Below are positions 25,292 through 34,915 of a DNA stretch of 56,771 bases, in pieces. Under the pieces are notes generated by a model. That model ran no database searches. It was not told where the DNA came from and saw nothing but the letters and a program-made list of their open reading frames with translations. The stretch spans positions 1 to 56,771 of the forward strand of contig DNTB01000027.1 in NCBI GenBank assembly GCA_003499525.1, read 5' to 3'. The DNA comes from Flavobacteriales bacterium (GTDB lineage: Bacteria; Bacteroidota; Bacteroidia; Flavobacteriales_G; Salibacteraceae). Position numbers and translations under genes: made by a program. Every line of letters starts with the position of its first letter. The first letter of the stretch is position 1.

Positions 25292-26597
25292 CAGAAGGAT
25301 TTTCTTTGCGCACCACCTTTACGCGTTTGATTCTTCGACGATCAGCAGCTTCGATGATAAAATCCCAATTTCCAAAGGAGCACTTTTCATTTTTCAACGG
25401 AATTTTGCCCGATATTTCCAGAACAAAACCTGCCAGACTATCCGCTTCACCTTTAGATTCCTCAAAATCATCACCGGAAATGTCAAGGACCCGGTACATA
25501 TCATTCAATGAGATTTGAGCATCAAAGACAAAAGTGCTGGCATCGAGTTTAGAATAATGAATTTCCTCATCATCAAATTCATCGCTAATATCACCTACTA
25601 TTTCTTCAATGATGTCTTCAAGGGTGACAATTCCTGAATAGCCGCCATATTCGTCCACAACAAAGGCCATATGTATTTTACGGGCTTGAAACTCATTGAG
25701 AAGATCATCAATCTTCTTGTTTTCAGGAACGAAGTATGCTTTTCGGATCAGGGTGTGCCATGTAAAGTCCTCTTGTCCAAGAAAGGGCAGTAAATCCTTC
25801 GCATAGAGAACCCCCTTGATCTGGTCAATTTGTTCTTGATAAACCGGAATTCTGGAGAATCCACTTTCGAGAATTGTTTCACGAGCAACCTCAAAATTGT
25901 CATTCATGTCCAAATCAACCACATTTACTCGAGGCGTCATAATTTGCTTTACGTCTGTTTCTCCAAAACGGACAACGCCTTCAAGAATTTTATGATCTTC
26001 TTCTTGCATTTCCTCTTTACTGGTTAATTCCAGAGCGATTTGTAAATCGTCTGAAGTTACTTTCTCTACTTTGTTTTTTAAGCTTTTATCCAGAAAAGTA
26101 GTGCTCGATACCAATAGGTTGACAAGTTTGATGCTATCAAGTATCCGATATGTAATATTGAGGGGATATGCTGTAAGTCCAATCAGACGTAAAGGATATC
26201 TAGATGCATAGACCTTTGGAATAACTTCCCCTAACATGAGAATAATAAAAGTGATTATAAGGGTGTTTATCAGGAAGATTATAACACCAGATTTTATAAC
26301 GAATCCAAAAAGGTATAAATCGTTCGGATTGAAGAGTTGCTGCGATATTAATGATGAAAGCAGAATAATAGCGACGTTTACAAAATTATTGGCGATTAGA
26401 ATTGTAGCTAAGAGCTGTTTGGGTTTGGAGAGTAGTAGAGAAATGTACTCCCAACTGCCAACTTCTCCATTATCTACAAGTTGTTTCTGACCCGGGCTGA
26501 GTGAAAAAAAAGCTACTTCAGAGCCGGAGACAAGTGCTGAAATGAGCAATAATATCAACAGAACGATAACAGATAAGACTACACCTATCAATGACAT
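25281..26597 (-). CDS. gldE: gliding motility protein GldE (CNNM/CBS/CorC family)
   Basis: A 438-residue protein. Residues about 1-190 are a CNNM transmembrane domain (three helices: VVLSVIVLLILLLISALVSG and others). Two CBS repeats follow (IMTPRVNVVDLD and AYFVPENKKIDDLLNEFQ). The C-terminal CorC_HlyC transporter-associated domain includes VDEYGGYSGIVTLEDIIEEIVGDI (core EYGG.SGIVTLED) and LAGFVLEISGKIP. In Flavobacterium GldE partners GldD and is annotated as gliding-associated. The order ssb-gldE-gldD is typical of the phylum. Confidence 0.92.
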   Translation of the reverse strand: MSLIGVVLSVIVLLILLLISALVSGSEVAFFSLSPGQKQLVDNGEVGSWEYISLLLSKPKQLLATILIANNFVNVAIILLSSLISQQLFNPNDLYLFGFVIKSGVIIFLINTLIITFIILMLGEVIPKVYASRYPLRLIGLTAYPLNITYRILDSIKLVNLLVSSTTFLDKSLKNKVEKVTSDDLQIALELTSKEEMQEEDHKILEGVVRFGETDVKQIMTPRVNVVDLDMNDNFEVARETILESGFSRIPVYQEQIDQIKGVLYAKDLLPFLGQEDFTWHTLIRKAYFVPENKKIDDLLNEFQARKIHMAFVVDEYGGYSGIVTLEDIIEEIVGDISDEFDDEEIHYSKLDASTFVFDAQISLNDMYRVLDISGDDFEESKGEADSLAGFVLEISGKIPLKNEKCSFGNWDFIIEAADRRRIKRVKVVRKENPSDES

Positions 26598-26648
26598 TTC
26601 AACTTAGTCTGTAGAGATAGATGTAGAATTGAAAAAAGGAAGCTGTCA

Positions 26649-27077
26649 TTAAAAAGGGAGATCATCTTCTTGATCCTGTGGAAGTTCAGGTCTATCCTGG
26701 GGTTGAGAAGGAGAATTTTTAACCTCACTTTCCGCATCGCGAGATCTTCCGAGCATGGTCATACTATCAGCTACAACTTCAGTAGTGTATCTTATGTTCT
26801 TATCCTGGTCTTCCCAGCTCCTCGTTTTGAGCTTACCTTCAATATACACGAGAGATCCTTTTTGAAGGTATTTTTCTGCTACATCAGCTAATCCTCTCCA
26901 TAAAACAATATTGTGCCATTCGGTCACAGTTCTTTTTTCGCCAGTAGTTCGGTCTTTATATGTTTCGGAGGTAGCCATCGGAAAAGATGCTACAGACACC
27001 CCACTATCCAGGTGACGTATTTCAGGGTCTTTGCCCAGATTTCCTACTAAAATAACTTTGTTTACGCTACCAGCCAT
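26649..27077 (-). CDS. ssb: single-stranded DNA-binding protein
   Basis: A 142-residue SSB with the OB-fold opening MAGSVNKVILVGNLGKDPE, the WHNIVLW.GLADVAEKYL block, and YIEGKLKTRSWEDQ. A flexible linker of about 30 residues leads to the acidic tip DDLPF that recruits replication and repair partners. It lies between mutY and gldE. A TAnnTTTG match (TAGATTTG, minus strand 27100-27093) lies at the end of mutY and may give ssb its own promoter. Confidence 0.96.
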   Translation of the reverse strand: MAGSVNKVILVGNLGKDPEIRHLDSGVSVASFPMATSETYKDRTTGEKRTVTEWHNIVLWRGLADVAEKYLQKGSLVYIEGKLKTRSWEDQDKNIRYTTEVVADSMTMLGRSRDAESEVKNSPSQPQDRPELPQDQEDDLPF

Positions 27078-27097
27078 TTAATTGATTTTCGGCAAAT

Positions 27098-28126
27098 CTA
27101 AGGATTATGCAACATAGAAATGTAAGTATGAAATTCCTTTGATTGAAGAAAAGTTTCTATAGGTTTTGGTACGGCAAAACTCGAAAGCTCGTTCATTGAA
27201 ACCCATATAAGATCTTCTGTGGGTGCTACCTTGTAGCCCATGCTGAAAAAATTAATCGTAAGAATTCTATGACTCAGTTTATGTTTTTGACTTGATATCA
27301 GCTGGTTTGCGGGTTCGTGTAATTCTGAAGGCGAAAGTAAGTCATGTTTAATTTCCGGTAGATCATACAAGCCTCTCCAAATATCTGCATTACCTCTTTT
27401 TTTCAATGCAAGCTTGTTGTCTGCTACCAGAACAGAATAGTTTAGAGTTCTTTCTCTAACCAACACTTTAACCCTTTTTTTTGGCCATTTGTCTTGTGCA
27501 TTTCGTCTAAATGCAACACAGCCTTCATTCAGCAAACACGAACTGCATTTGGGAGATTTGGGAATACATACGAATGAACCAAAATCCATTAATGCCTGAT
27601 TGTAATCACCTGGTCGAGAACTACTTATGTGTTCCTGAGCTAAATATTCAACCATCTTTTTGCCTGGATTTATATCAACGGGCTGTTCGATGCCGAAGTA
27701 TCGACTTATCACTCGTTGGACGTTACCATCTACAGCTGCGATGACCTCTTTAAAGGCAATGGACGATATTGCTGCAGCGGTGTAAGGGCCTATTCCCTTG
27801 AGCTTAATGAGCTCAGTGTAAGTATTTGGAAATCTTCCATTGTATTTTTTGGCAATTTCCTTTGCGGTAAAGTGCAGATTCCGGGCGCGCGAATAATAAC
27901 CCAATCCCTGCCAGTGCTTTAAAACTTCATCTTCTGAAGCGTTGGCTAGGTCGAAAATAGTTGGAAAGGACTCGGTAAACGAAAAGTAGTATGGAAGTCC
28001 TTGTTCAACTCTAGTTTGTTGAAGTATGATTTCAGAAAGCCATATGTAATATGGATCATTGGTTCTTCTCCATGGCAGGTCTCTTTGGTTTGAATTGTAC
28101 CACTGTAAAATTTTTTTACTGAACAT
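27098..28126 (-). CDS. mutY: A/G-specific adenine DNA glycosylase
   Basis: A 342-residue MutY that removes adenine opposite 8-oxoguanine. The HhH-GPD core is visible in LPWRRTNDPYYIWLSEIILQQTRV, the hairpin LKGIGPYTAAAISS and the catalytic Asp of AAVDGNVQRV. A 4Fe-4S cluster motif C-x6-C-x2-C-x5-C follows (CIPKSPKCSSCLLNEGC). The C-terminal NUDIX-like domain recognises 8-oxoG. ATG 28126 (MFSKKILQWY) is preferred to one nine codons upstream. It is divergent from the HU gene. Confidence 0.94.
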   Translation of the reverse strand: MFSKKILQWYNSNQRDLPWRRTNDPYYIWLSEIILQQTRVEQGLPYYFSFTESFPTIFDLANASEDEVLKHWQGLGYYSRARNLHFTAKEIAKKYNGRFPNTYTELIKLKGIGPYTAAAISSIAFKEVIAAVDGNVQRVISRYFGIEQPVDINPGKKMVEYLAQEHISSSRPGDYNQALMDFGSFVCIPKSPKCSSCLLNEGCVAFRRNAQDKWPKKRVKVLVRERTLNYSVLVADNKLALKKRGNADIWRGLYDLPEIKHDLLSPSELHEPANQLISSQKHKLSHRILTINFFSMGYKVAPTEDLIWVSMNELSSFAVPKPIETFLQSKEFHTYISMLHNP

Positions 28127-28158
28127 CTCGGAGTCGAAGGTAAGAATGATCAAACATT

Positions 28159-28187
28159 TTGAGATTCAAATTATTAGGGTATCTTTG
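28159..28187 (+). promoter_or_regulatory. promoter of the HU gene
   Basis: TTG (28159-28161), an 18-bp spacer and TATCTTTG (28180-28187), which is followed by GCGCCCC. This is a good match to the Bacteroidota housekeeping promoter. The leader would be about 43 bases. Confidence 0.7.
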
Positions 28188-28235
28188 CGCCCCTTCTCTA
28201 CAAAGGACAAACATGTATAAATTAAACACTTAGGG

Positions 28236-28517
28236 ATGACAAAAGCAGATATAGTAGCGGAAGTTTCAGAAAAAACTGGCATTGAAAAAGGTCAGGTTTT
28301 AGCCACTGTCGAAGCGTATATGGATTCAGTCAAAGATGCCTTGAGCAAAGGCGAAAACGTATACTTCCGCGGATTTGGAAGCTTTATTGTTAAGAAAAGA
28401 GCTCAGAAAACTGGAAGAAATATCTCAAAGAATACTACAATCATTATTCCGGCACATCAGATTCCAGCATTCAAGCCGTCAAAAACCTTTGTGAGTAAGG
28501 TAAAAAAAGGAGCTTAG
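28236..28517 (+). CDS. HU-family DNA-binding protein
   Basis: A 93-residue nucleoid protein. MTKADIVAEVSEKTG is the HU/IHF helix-1 opening, VYFRGFGSFIVKKRAQKTGRN the signature with the beta-arm start, and IIPAHQIPAFKPSKTFVSKV the arm end and last helix. Dimers bend DNA. It is followed by the small basic-protein gene and rng, the typical phylum order. Confidence 0.95.
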   Translation: MTKADIVAEVSEKTGIEKGQVLATVEAYMDSVKDALSKGENVYFRGFGSFIVKKRAQKTGRNISKNTTIIIPAHQIPAFKPSKTFVSKVKKGA

Positions 28518-28578
28518 AGAATTTTCTTCTAGGCCGAAATAAGAAATAACAGAGTTGAAGATATAAAAAGAAGAATTT

Positions 28579-28671
28579 ATGCCTTGCGGTAAAAAGAGAA
28601 AAAGACACAAGATGGCCACGCATAAGCGTAAAAAACGCTTACGCAAGAACAGGCACAAGAAGAAGAAATAG
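28579..28671 (+). CDS. small basic protein of the AURKAIP1/COX24 (mS38/bS22-like) type
   Basis: A 30-residue protein, MPCGKKRKRHKMATHKRKKR (first 20) followed by a Lys/Arg-rich end, encoded between HU and rng. Two thirds of its residues are Lys, Arg or His. Bacteroidota carry this gene in the same place, usually annotated as an AURKAIP1/COX24-domain protein, the family of mitochondrial ribosomal mS38 and mycobacterial bS22. It is therefore probably a small ribosome-associated protein. It is too short for routine ORF calling. Confidence 0.8.
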   Translation: MPCGKKRKRHKMATHKRKKRLRKNRHKKKK

Positions 28672-28766
28672 TAATCCTTTCTTTCTGGTATTTTCTATTT
28701 CGTCAATCTGATTGGCGATCTTCTTTATATTTCAACTCTGTGTTGCCAATGTTGAACAATTAAGAA

Positions 28767-30323
28767 TTGGTGAACAAAGAGTTAGTTATTCAAGTTCGCT
28801 CTGATGCAGCGAACATCGCATTACTTGAGGACAAGACCCTGGTGGAGCTACATCAGGAGGCGCATAATAAACCTTATGCTGTTGGAGACCTCTATCTAGG
28901 TAAAATCAAGAAACTGGTACCTGGCCTGAATGCGGCATTTGTTGATGTCGGCTATGAAAAGGACGGTTTTCTTCATTATTTTGACCTTGGTCCGCTGGCA
29001 GCGAATGTCAACAAGTACGTCAAAAGAGTTAGCAAAGGGAGTATGAAGCAAGCTGAGCTCAATGAGTTTAAGCTAGAAGGGGACATTAACAAAGAGGGTA
29101 ATGTACAAGACGTACTAAAACCTGGCCAGGAAGTCCTTGTGCAAATATCCAAAGAACCTATTTCCACAAAGGGCCCGAGGTTATCCATGGAATTGAGTAT
29201 TGCCGGGAGATATCTCGTTTTAGTGCCTTTTTCAAACCGGATTTCAATTTCAAGCAGAATCCGGGACAGAAAGGAAAAGGAGAGGTTAAAACGGTTGATT
29301 CAGAGCATCAAACCGGCAAACTTTGGAATCATTGTTCGAACCGTCGCAGAGAATAAAAGGGTTGCAGAGCTCAACCGTGACCTTAGCGAATTGACCGAGA
29401 AATGGGCAGTAGCTCACAAAAACCTCAATGGCGCAAAACCCAAAGACAGAGTTCTGGGTGAGTTGGATAAGACGGCAGCATTTCTTCGAGATATGTTTAA
29501 TGAATCGTTCAACAAAATAATTGTGGACGATAAGGAAGTTTTTGAGGACTTAAAGTCTTTTCTGAAAAACATAGCACCTGAAAAAGAGAACATACTGAAA
29601 TTCTATGGAGGAAAGAAGATCAGTGTATTTGATTTTTATGGAATTAACAAAGCGATAAAGTCTGCTTTCGGAAGAAATGTAACCATGTCAAGTGGCGCCT
29701 ATCTGGTAGTGGAGCATACTGAGGCACTGCATGTCTTTGACGTGAACAGTGGAAACATGTCTAAGAAAGAGGACTCGCAAGAAACGAATGCTCTGAGGGT
29801 GAACATGGAAGCCGCTGATGAAATTGCACGTCAGCTTAGATTGCGTGATATGGGAGGTATTATAGTCATAGACTTTATCGATATGGTCAAGCCGGAGAAC
29901 AGAAAGACCCTGTACAACAAGCTGACAGAGGCCATGCAGAACGACCGGTCTAAGCATTATATTCTTCCGCCCAGCAAGTTTGGTTTGGTTCAGATTACAA
30001 GACAAAGAGTGCGACCGGAGATGGAATTCAAAACCAATGAAGTTATTGCGGACAAATCCGGAGAAGCAGTTGAAGTTCAGGCGACAATCTTATTGATAGA
30101 CGAAATTCAGGAAAAACTCATTTCCTTATTGGAACGAAAAGAGCAGATCAAGAGAATTAAGGTGCATCCTTTTATTGAAGCATACTTCAGGGTTAACCGC
30201 AGGAAATATCAACTTTCGTGGTTTATGAAATACGGCAAATGGATCCAAATTGTACCCAGGACTTCTTATCCGCTGGTGCAGTATAGCTTTGTGAATCCCA
30301 AGAACGAAGAAATCCAACTTTGA
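28767..30323 (+). CDS. rng: ribonuclease E/G
   Basis: A 518-residue Rne/Rng-family endoribonuclease. An S1 RNA-binding domain occupies about residues 35-125 (GDLYLGKIKKLVPGLNAAFVDVG). The catalytic Mg site is seen in LHVFDVNSG and IIVIDFIDM (two Asp). QITRQRVRP is the next conserved block. The CxxC zinc-link motif of E. coli RNase E is absent here (GEAVEVQATILLIDEI instead), as in other Bacteroidota members. The start could be TTG 28767 or the next codon GTG 28770. The stop overlaps recX by 4 bases. Confidence 0.93.
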   Translation: MVNKELVIQVRSDAANIALLEDKTLVELHQEAHNKPYAVGDLYLGKIKKLVPGLNAAFVDVGYEKDGFLHYFDLGPLAANVNKYVKRVSKGSMKQAELNEFKLEGDINKEGNVQDVLKPGQEVLVQISKEPISTKGPRLSMELSIAGRYLVLVPFSNRISISSRIRDRKEKERLKRLIQSIKPANFGIIVRTVAENKRVAELNRDLSELTEKWAVAHKNLNGAKPKDRVLGELDKTAAFLRDMFNESFNKIIVDDKEVFEDLKSFLKNIAPEKENILKFYGGKKISVFDFYGINKAIKSAFGRNVTMSSGAYLVVEHTEALHVFDVNSGNMSKKEDSQETNALRVNMEAADEIARQLRLRDMGGIIVIDFIDMVKPENRKTLYNKLTEAMQNDRSKHYILPPSKFGLVQITRQRVRPEMEFKTNEVIADKSGEAVEVQATILLIDEIQEKLISLLERKEQIKRIKVHPFIEAYFRVNRRKYQLSWFMKYGKWIQIVPRTSYPLVQYSFVNPKNEEIQL

Positions 30324-30799
30324 CCCAAGATCGAGCTAAGCCTGGCAAGGCTAACCTATACCATAAGTTAACCCGTTATTGTGCCTATCAGGAGAGATGC
30401 ACTTTTGATGTTCTGCAAAAGATGGATCGTCTTGAAGTTCCTAAGGATGAGCAACCGCAATTTTTAAAGCTATTGACTGACGACGGATATTTGGATAATG
30501 GTCGATTTGCAAGGTCTTATACGAGAGGTAAGCTCAATCAAAATCAATGGGGTTTTATCAAAATTAGAATGGCATTGAGGAGTAAGGGTATTGCAGAACC
30601 TATCATTGAGGAGTCTATTCAGAGCATCGACAGAGAACATTATAGGTCAATTTTAATGCAGATTATTGATCGTAGTTTTGATTCATCCATGTCGTATGAC
30701 CAAAGACAAAAAGAAATGGCCAGGCTGCACCGAAAGGGATTTGAACTGAATCTTATATTAGAGATTATAAAGGAGAAAGGATATGATCACATCAGATAA
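30320..30799 (+). CDS. recX: regulatory protein RecX
   Basis: A 159-residue RecX-like protein made of helical repeats: LTRYCAYQERCTFDVLQKM, LTDDGYLDNGRFARSYTRGKL, and WGFIKIRMALRSKGI followed by IIEESI. RecX modulates RecA filaments. The start is TTG overlapping the rng stop (CTTTGA). The 3' end overlaps prfB by 17 bases, so rng-recX-prfB form one operon. Confidence 0.88.
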   Translation: MTQDRAKPGKANLYHKLTRYCAYQERCTFDVLQKMDRLEVPKDEQPQFLKLLTDDGYLDNGRFARSYTRGKLNQNQWGFIKIRMALRSKGIAEPIIEESIQSIDREHYRSILMQIIDRSFDSSMSYDQRQKEMARLHRKGFELNLILEIIKEKGYDHIR

Positions 30800-31884
30800 C
30801 CTGAAGGATCTTGTAAGGCGCCTGGAAGCGCTGAGGGGGTACCTTTGACGTCGACTCGAAAAGAGAACAGCTAAAAGACAAAGAATTAGCCACTCAGGAT
30901 CCAAATTTTTGGGATGATCCGAAGAAAGCTGAACAACAGCTTAAGGAGATTAGCGAATTAAAATTCTGGATTGAATCCTATGATAAAACTTCAGAATCCA
31001 TTGGGGATGTGCAGGTTCTCTACGATTTTTATTCGGACGGTGAAGCGTCAGAACAAGAAGTTGATACACAATTTGCAAATGCACTGGAACTGATCGAAGA
31101 CTTGGAGTTCAAAAACATGCTTTCGGCCAAAGAAGACAAGTTGGACGCCATATTAGAAATCAATCCTGGTGCAGGAGGAACTGAGAGTCAGGATTGGGCC
31201 TCTATGCTATTAAGGATGTATCTGATGTGGGCAGAAAAGAATGGTTTAAAGGCTGTTTTAGTTGATCATCAAAAAGGAGATGAAGCAGGAATTAAATCTG
31301 CTACTCTCGAGGTTTCAGGAGATTTTGCTTACGGCAAGCTAAAAGGTGAAAATGGAGTACATCGACTGGTTAGAATTTCGCCATTTGACTCCAATGCAAG
31401 ACGACATACCAGTTTTTCATCTGTTTTCGTTTACCCCAGAATTGACAACACTATTGAAATTGAAGTTAATCAATCGGATATTATTTGGGATACCTTTAGA
31501 TCTGGAGGCGCAGGTGGACAAAACGTAAACAAGGTTGAAACCGGAGTAAGACTGGAGCACAAACCCACCGGAATAATAATCAGAAATACCGAGAGTAGGT
31601 CGCAACTTCAGAATAAGGAAAATGCATTAACCCTCTTGAAATCGAAGTTATACGAGATGGAGTTGAGAAAACAGGAGGAGGAAAAAGCTGCGGTTGAAGG
31701 TAGTAAGATGAAAATTGAATGGGGTTCTCAAATCCGTAACTATGTTTTACATCCCTATAAATTGGTGAAAGACTTACGGACGAACTATGAGTCCAGCAAT
31801 GTTCAGGCAGTCCTGGACGGTAATATTGATGACTACATCAAATCGTACTTAATGAAATTTGGAAAAGGAGCAATTAGCGAATAA
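30783..31884 (+). CDS. prfB: peptide chain release factor 2, with programmed +1 frameshift
   Basis: Frame 0 starts at ATG 30783, encodes 21 residues ending ALRGYL and meets TGA at 30846-30848 in the context CTT TGA C. Shifting +1 continues with DVDSKREQLK and reaches the stop at 31884, for a 366-residue RF2. The Shine-Dalgarno-like AGGGGG (30834-30839) precedes the slippery CTT, the classical RF2 autoregulatory signal. RF2 features: the UGA-recognition tripeptide SPF in ISPFDSN, and GGQ in GGAGGQNVNK. Scarce RF2 promotes frameshifting and thus more RF2. The distal part alone could be mistaken for a shorter gene starting near 31009. Confidence 0.96.
30834..30849 (+). promoter_or_regulatory. 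RF2 programmed +1 frameshift site
   Basis: AGGGGG, a 3-base spacer, then CTT TGA C. This is the canonical recoding element of prfB, with the in-frame UGA at 30846-30848. Confidence 0.95.
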
Positions 31885-34800
31885 GCACTACCTGCCCCAG
31901 TTCTTCCCGTCTTTGGAGATTCTCATCAAATGCTGAGATGTAAGAGATTTTCCAGATATAGACTTCTCCATCAGCATCAGTTACACCTTGTTTGCCGTCC
32001 CACCCCTGGTTTATATCGTTCGTTTCAAACACAAGACTTCCCCAACGATCAAAAATGGTGAGGTTATAATCGGTGAATTCCTGGGCACTTTTTGGAAGGA
32101 ATATGTCATTTTTTCCATCTCCATTAGGTGAAAAAGCAGTTGGAACATATATAGTAAAGCAATCATAATAGTTTATAGTCGTTCGGTCTTCGTCTTGCCC
32201 ACATTCATTGGTTACCGTCACACTATACGTTCCAGACTCGGTGACAATATAGTTGAAATCGGTAGAGCCATCCTGCCATACATAGGTGGTATTTGGAAAA
32301 GGCGTTTGATCATCCAATAGAATGACAGTCTGGCCAATACACGGTTCAATATACTCCCTGAGTTCAACAGTCGGGTTTACCCCTTGCTCAAAATAAATTG
32401 AGTCCCTTATACCCGTGCAGAGGCCATTCTCTGAATTGAGTTCTACCCAATACAAACCGGCCTGATTCACAAAAATTCTACTCGTAGTTTCTCCCGTGCT
32501 CCACAGGTAGCTATAGCCATCTTTTAGCACTTCAGGGTCTAATTCCATCACTTCACCCGGACAGATTAAATCTCCTTCGCCCAGTTCAGGGTCAGCTTTA
32601 CCAAATGCTGTAAACTGCACAAGACTGGAATCTTTGCACAAGGTTGTCGTATCGGTTACGGTAACGGAATAGGTGCCAAAATCGGTAACGGTTTTTATGC
32701 TATTCGTAGAGTTGTCATTCCAGAAATAACTATAACCTGTCCCTCCCGGCAACCCTATACTCGCATCTAATAGGGTATCTAAAACAACATCTTCGCAGAA
32801 GACAACACTGGCACCCAGATCCACAGGTGGATTGTCGGCGGCAATGACGTTCATTTCATCCGAGTTCATGCAGCCATTGAAATCCGTTACAGTAACAGAA
32901 TAGTTTCCGGGCTCAGTAACCGCCAGGACTGCATTTGTAGTGCTATCAGACCAAAAATAACTGATGAACCCACCAGGGCTCAGAATTTTTATAAAGCTTA
33001 CTCCAATACATAAATTAGTGTCCGGACCCAAATTAGGATTTGGTAGTGAGTTTTCATTTACTGTCATGTCATCAGAGTTCTTGCAACCCCGGGTATCAGT
33101 TACCGTAACAAAATAAGTTGACTGTATAGCGCCAACAGTTATGGTGCTGGTCGTTTCTCCAGTACTCCAAAGATATCCGGCATAAGGCCCCGGATCTAAT
33201 ACCATACTGAAGGGATCCAAATAGCAATACGCGGTGTCATTGCCCAATTCCGGACGCGGAAGCACCCACTTTGTAACAGATATGGAATCAGAGTTTTGAC
33301 AGTTATTTGTGTCTGTTATGGTGACAGAATAGGTCTCCATCGTATCTGCTAAAATCCCCGGAGTTCCGGAAATAGTAAAAGTTTGAAGGGAGTCTCCCGT
33401 ATTCCATGCATAATTTATAATCGAAGCTCCCGGATTACCAGCGTTCAGGGTAATGGAATTATTTGCGCAATATTGAGTATCAGGCCCCAGATCAACCATT
33501 GGAAGCAAATTCTCAATAATGAATAGAGTATCACTTCCCACACAACCATTGGCATCACCCACCTGCACCCACACCGTATTAACCGTGCTGGTATCAACAT
33601 TAATTAGGCGGGTATTGGCACCATTCATCCAAAGGATGGTATCCCTGTTTCCACCGGCATCAAGCAACTGGCTGAAAGTACTCCCTTCGCAGTAATTAAT
33701 GTCGGGCCCAAGGTTTACTATTGGAAGGGTATCAACACGCAGGAATGTAGTGTCGCTATTCGTACAGGTATTGGTATCTACAATTGTGATGGAATAGCTG
33801 CCCTGACTTGAAATAGCTATAGTTTGAGTCGTATCCCCTGTAGACCAATCGTATTGTACCATGCCCGGTCCAGCATTTAGGATAGCACTATCTCCACTAC
33901 ATATGGCAGTAGTATCCTGCAGGTTAATAGGAGGTCGGGGGATGAGATTTAGGTTGAATGTGTCTGTATTGGTGCATCCATTGGTATCGGTTACTTCCAC
34001 CCAATAAGTATCAGCCGCACTTGCTATAATTATTGGAACGTTGTCACCTGTATTCCAAACCCATCCGGTGTAGAGTGAACCGACAGGTGCTCGCAGTTGT
34101 GTGCTTGTGCCAGTACATATGAGATCATCTCCGTTGATGGTCGCGTCGGGAGCACTGTTCATCGATAGAAAAATGAACGAAGTAGGAATGTCACACCCAT
34201 TGGTATCTGTTGCTGAAACTGAATAAACCCCAGTAGTGTCTGCAGCAAAGGTTTGATTTGTAGAAGTAAGTCCTGAGTTTAAGTCGGTCCATAAATAAGT
34301 CACATAATCAGGACCAGCATCAAGGGTAACGGTATCTCCTTCACAAAAGGATGAATCGGGTCCGAGATCGATGGAGTCCAGTGCAAAGTTTTGAAGTATA
34401 ACAGTATCAGAATTCTGGCATCCATTCGTATCTGCGATCAATACCCATATGTTTCCGGGATTTCCTGCTGTTGTTGATGGTGTTGTTGCCCCATTGTTCC
34501 AGGTGTAAAAAGGATAAGTTGAAGGAATGGCATCAAAAGTGGCATTTTGCCCAGGACAAATAGTAGTATCTGATTGAATTACAATGGGAGGAACAGCCGC
34601 AGTAAAAACATTGAAATTCAGGGTGCAGGCTCCTGTTACTGCGGGATGAGATACAGTAACTCCATAATTTCCTGTAGCAGTGACAACATTGGTTGATGCA
34701 GTTGAACCGTCAAACCAGGTGTATGATGCACCTACGGATGACGCTACCAATACGACAGCAGAATCATTTGCACAAAGCGGAACATCAAGACCTTGAGCAG

Positions 34801-34915
34801 GCTCCCCGGTAGGGCCATATATGGAATCGCACTCAGTTTGACTCAGTGCAACGCTTATTGAACCGAAAAGAACAATGAATAACGATATAAGTCTTAGTTT
34901 GATACCTTCTATCAT
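31874..34915 (-). CDS. large repeat protein with T9SS type B (CHU_C) sorting domain
   Basis: A 1013-residue secreted protein. ATG 34915 begins a clear signal peptide (MIEGIKLRLISLFIVLF, ending VALS). About twelve repeats of roughly 75 residues follow, each with a pattern like LGPDTxxCxG, then YxWNTGxTTxxI, then GxYSVTVTDTNGCxNSD, resembling PKD/Ig-like modules of SprB-type adhesins. Each repeat carries a pair of Cys. The last 95 residues are a gliding-motility-associated C-terminal domain (YVPTAFSPNGDGKNDIF, then FDRWGSLVFET, ending GQVVLIR), the type B signal for T9SS export. An upstream in-frame start at 35080 is rejected because it lacks a signal peptide. It overlaps prfB convergently by 11 bases. 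Confidence 0.9.
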   Translation of the reverse strand: MIEGIKLRLISLFIVLFGSISVALSQTECDSIYGPTGEPAQGLDVPLCANDSAVVLVASSVGASYTWFDGSTASTNVVTATGNYGVTVSHPAVTGACTLNFNVFTAAVPPIVIQSDTTICPGQNATFDAIPSTYPFYTWNNGATTPSTTAGNPGNIWVLIADTNGCQNSDTVILQNFALDSIDLGPDSSFCEGDTVTLDAGPDYVTYLWTDLNSGLTSTNQTFAADTTGVYSVSATDTNGCDIPTSFIFLSMNSAPDATINGDDLICTGTSTQLRAPVGSLYTGWVWNTGDNVPIIIASAADTYWVEVTDTNGCTNTDTFNLNLIPRPPINLQDTTAICSGDSAILNAGPGMVQYDWSTGDTTQTIAISSQGSYSITIVDTNTCTNSDTTFLRVDTLPIVNLGPDINYCEGSTFSQLLDAGGNRDTILWMNGANTRLINVDTSTVNTVWVQVGDANGCVGSDTLFIIENLLPMVDLGPDTQYCANNSITLNAGNPGASIINYAWNTGDSLQTFTISGTPGILADTMETYSVTITDTNNCQNSDSISVTKWVLPRPELGNDTAYCYLDPFSMVLDPGPYAGYLWSTGETTSTITVGAIQSTYFVTVTDTRGCKNSDDMTVNENSLPNPNLGPDTNLCIGVSFIKILSPGGFISYFWSDSTTNAVLAVTEPGNYSVTVTDFNGCMNSDEMNVIAADNPPVDLGASVVFCEDVVLDTLLDASIGLPGGTGYSYFWNDNSTNSIKTVTDFGTYSVTVTDTTTLCKDSSLVQFTAFGKADPELGEGDLICPGEVMELDPEVLKDGYSYLWSTGETTSRIFVNQAGLYWVELNSENGLCTGIRDSIYFEQGVNPTVELREYIEPCIGQTVILLDDQTPFPNTTYVWQDGSTDFNYIVTESGTYSVTVTNECGQDEDRTTINYYDCFTIYVPTAFSPNGDGKNDIFLPKSAQEFTDYNLTIFDRWGSLVFETNDINQGWDGKQGVTDADGEVYIWKISYISAFDENLQRREELGQVVLIR

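Noticed and set aside
28624..28640. AAGCG/CGCTT hairpin with an A-rich loop between HU and rng
   Set aside because: It lies inside the coding sequence of the 30-residue basic protein and arises from Lys/Arg codons; no U-tract follows.
31009..31884. A separate shorter prfB starting at 31009
   Set aside because: The upstream 75 codons, read through the programmed frameshift, match the RF2 N-terminus.
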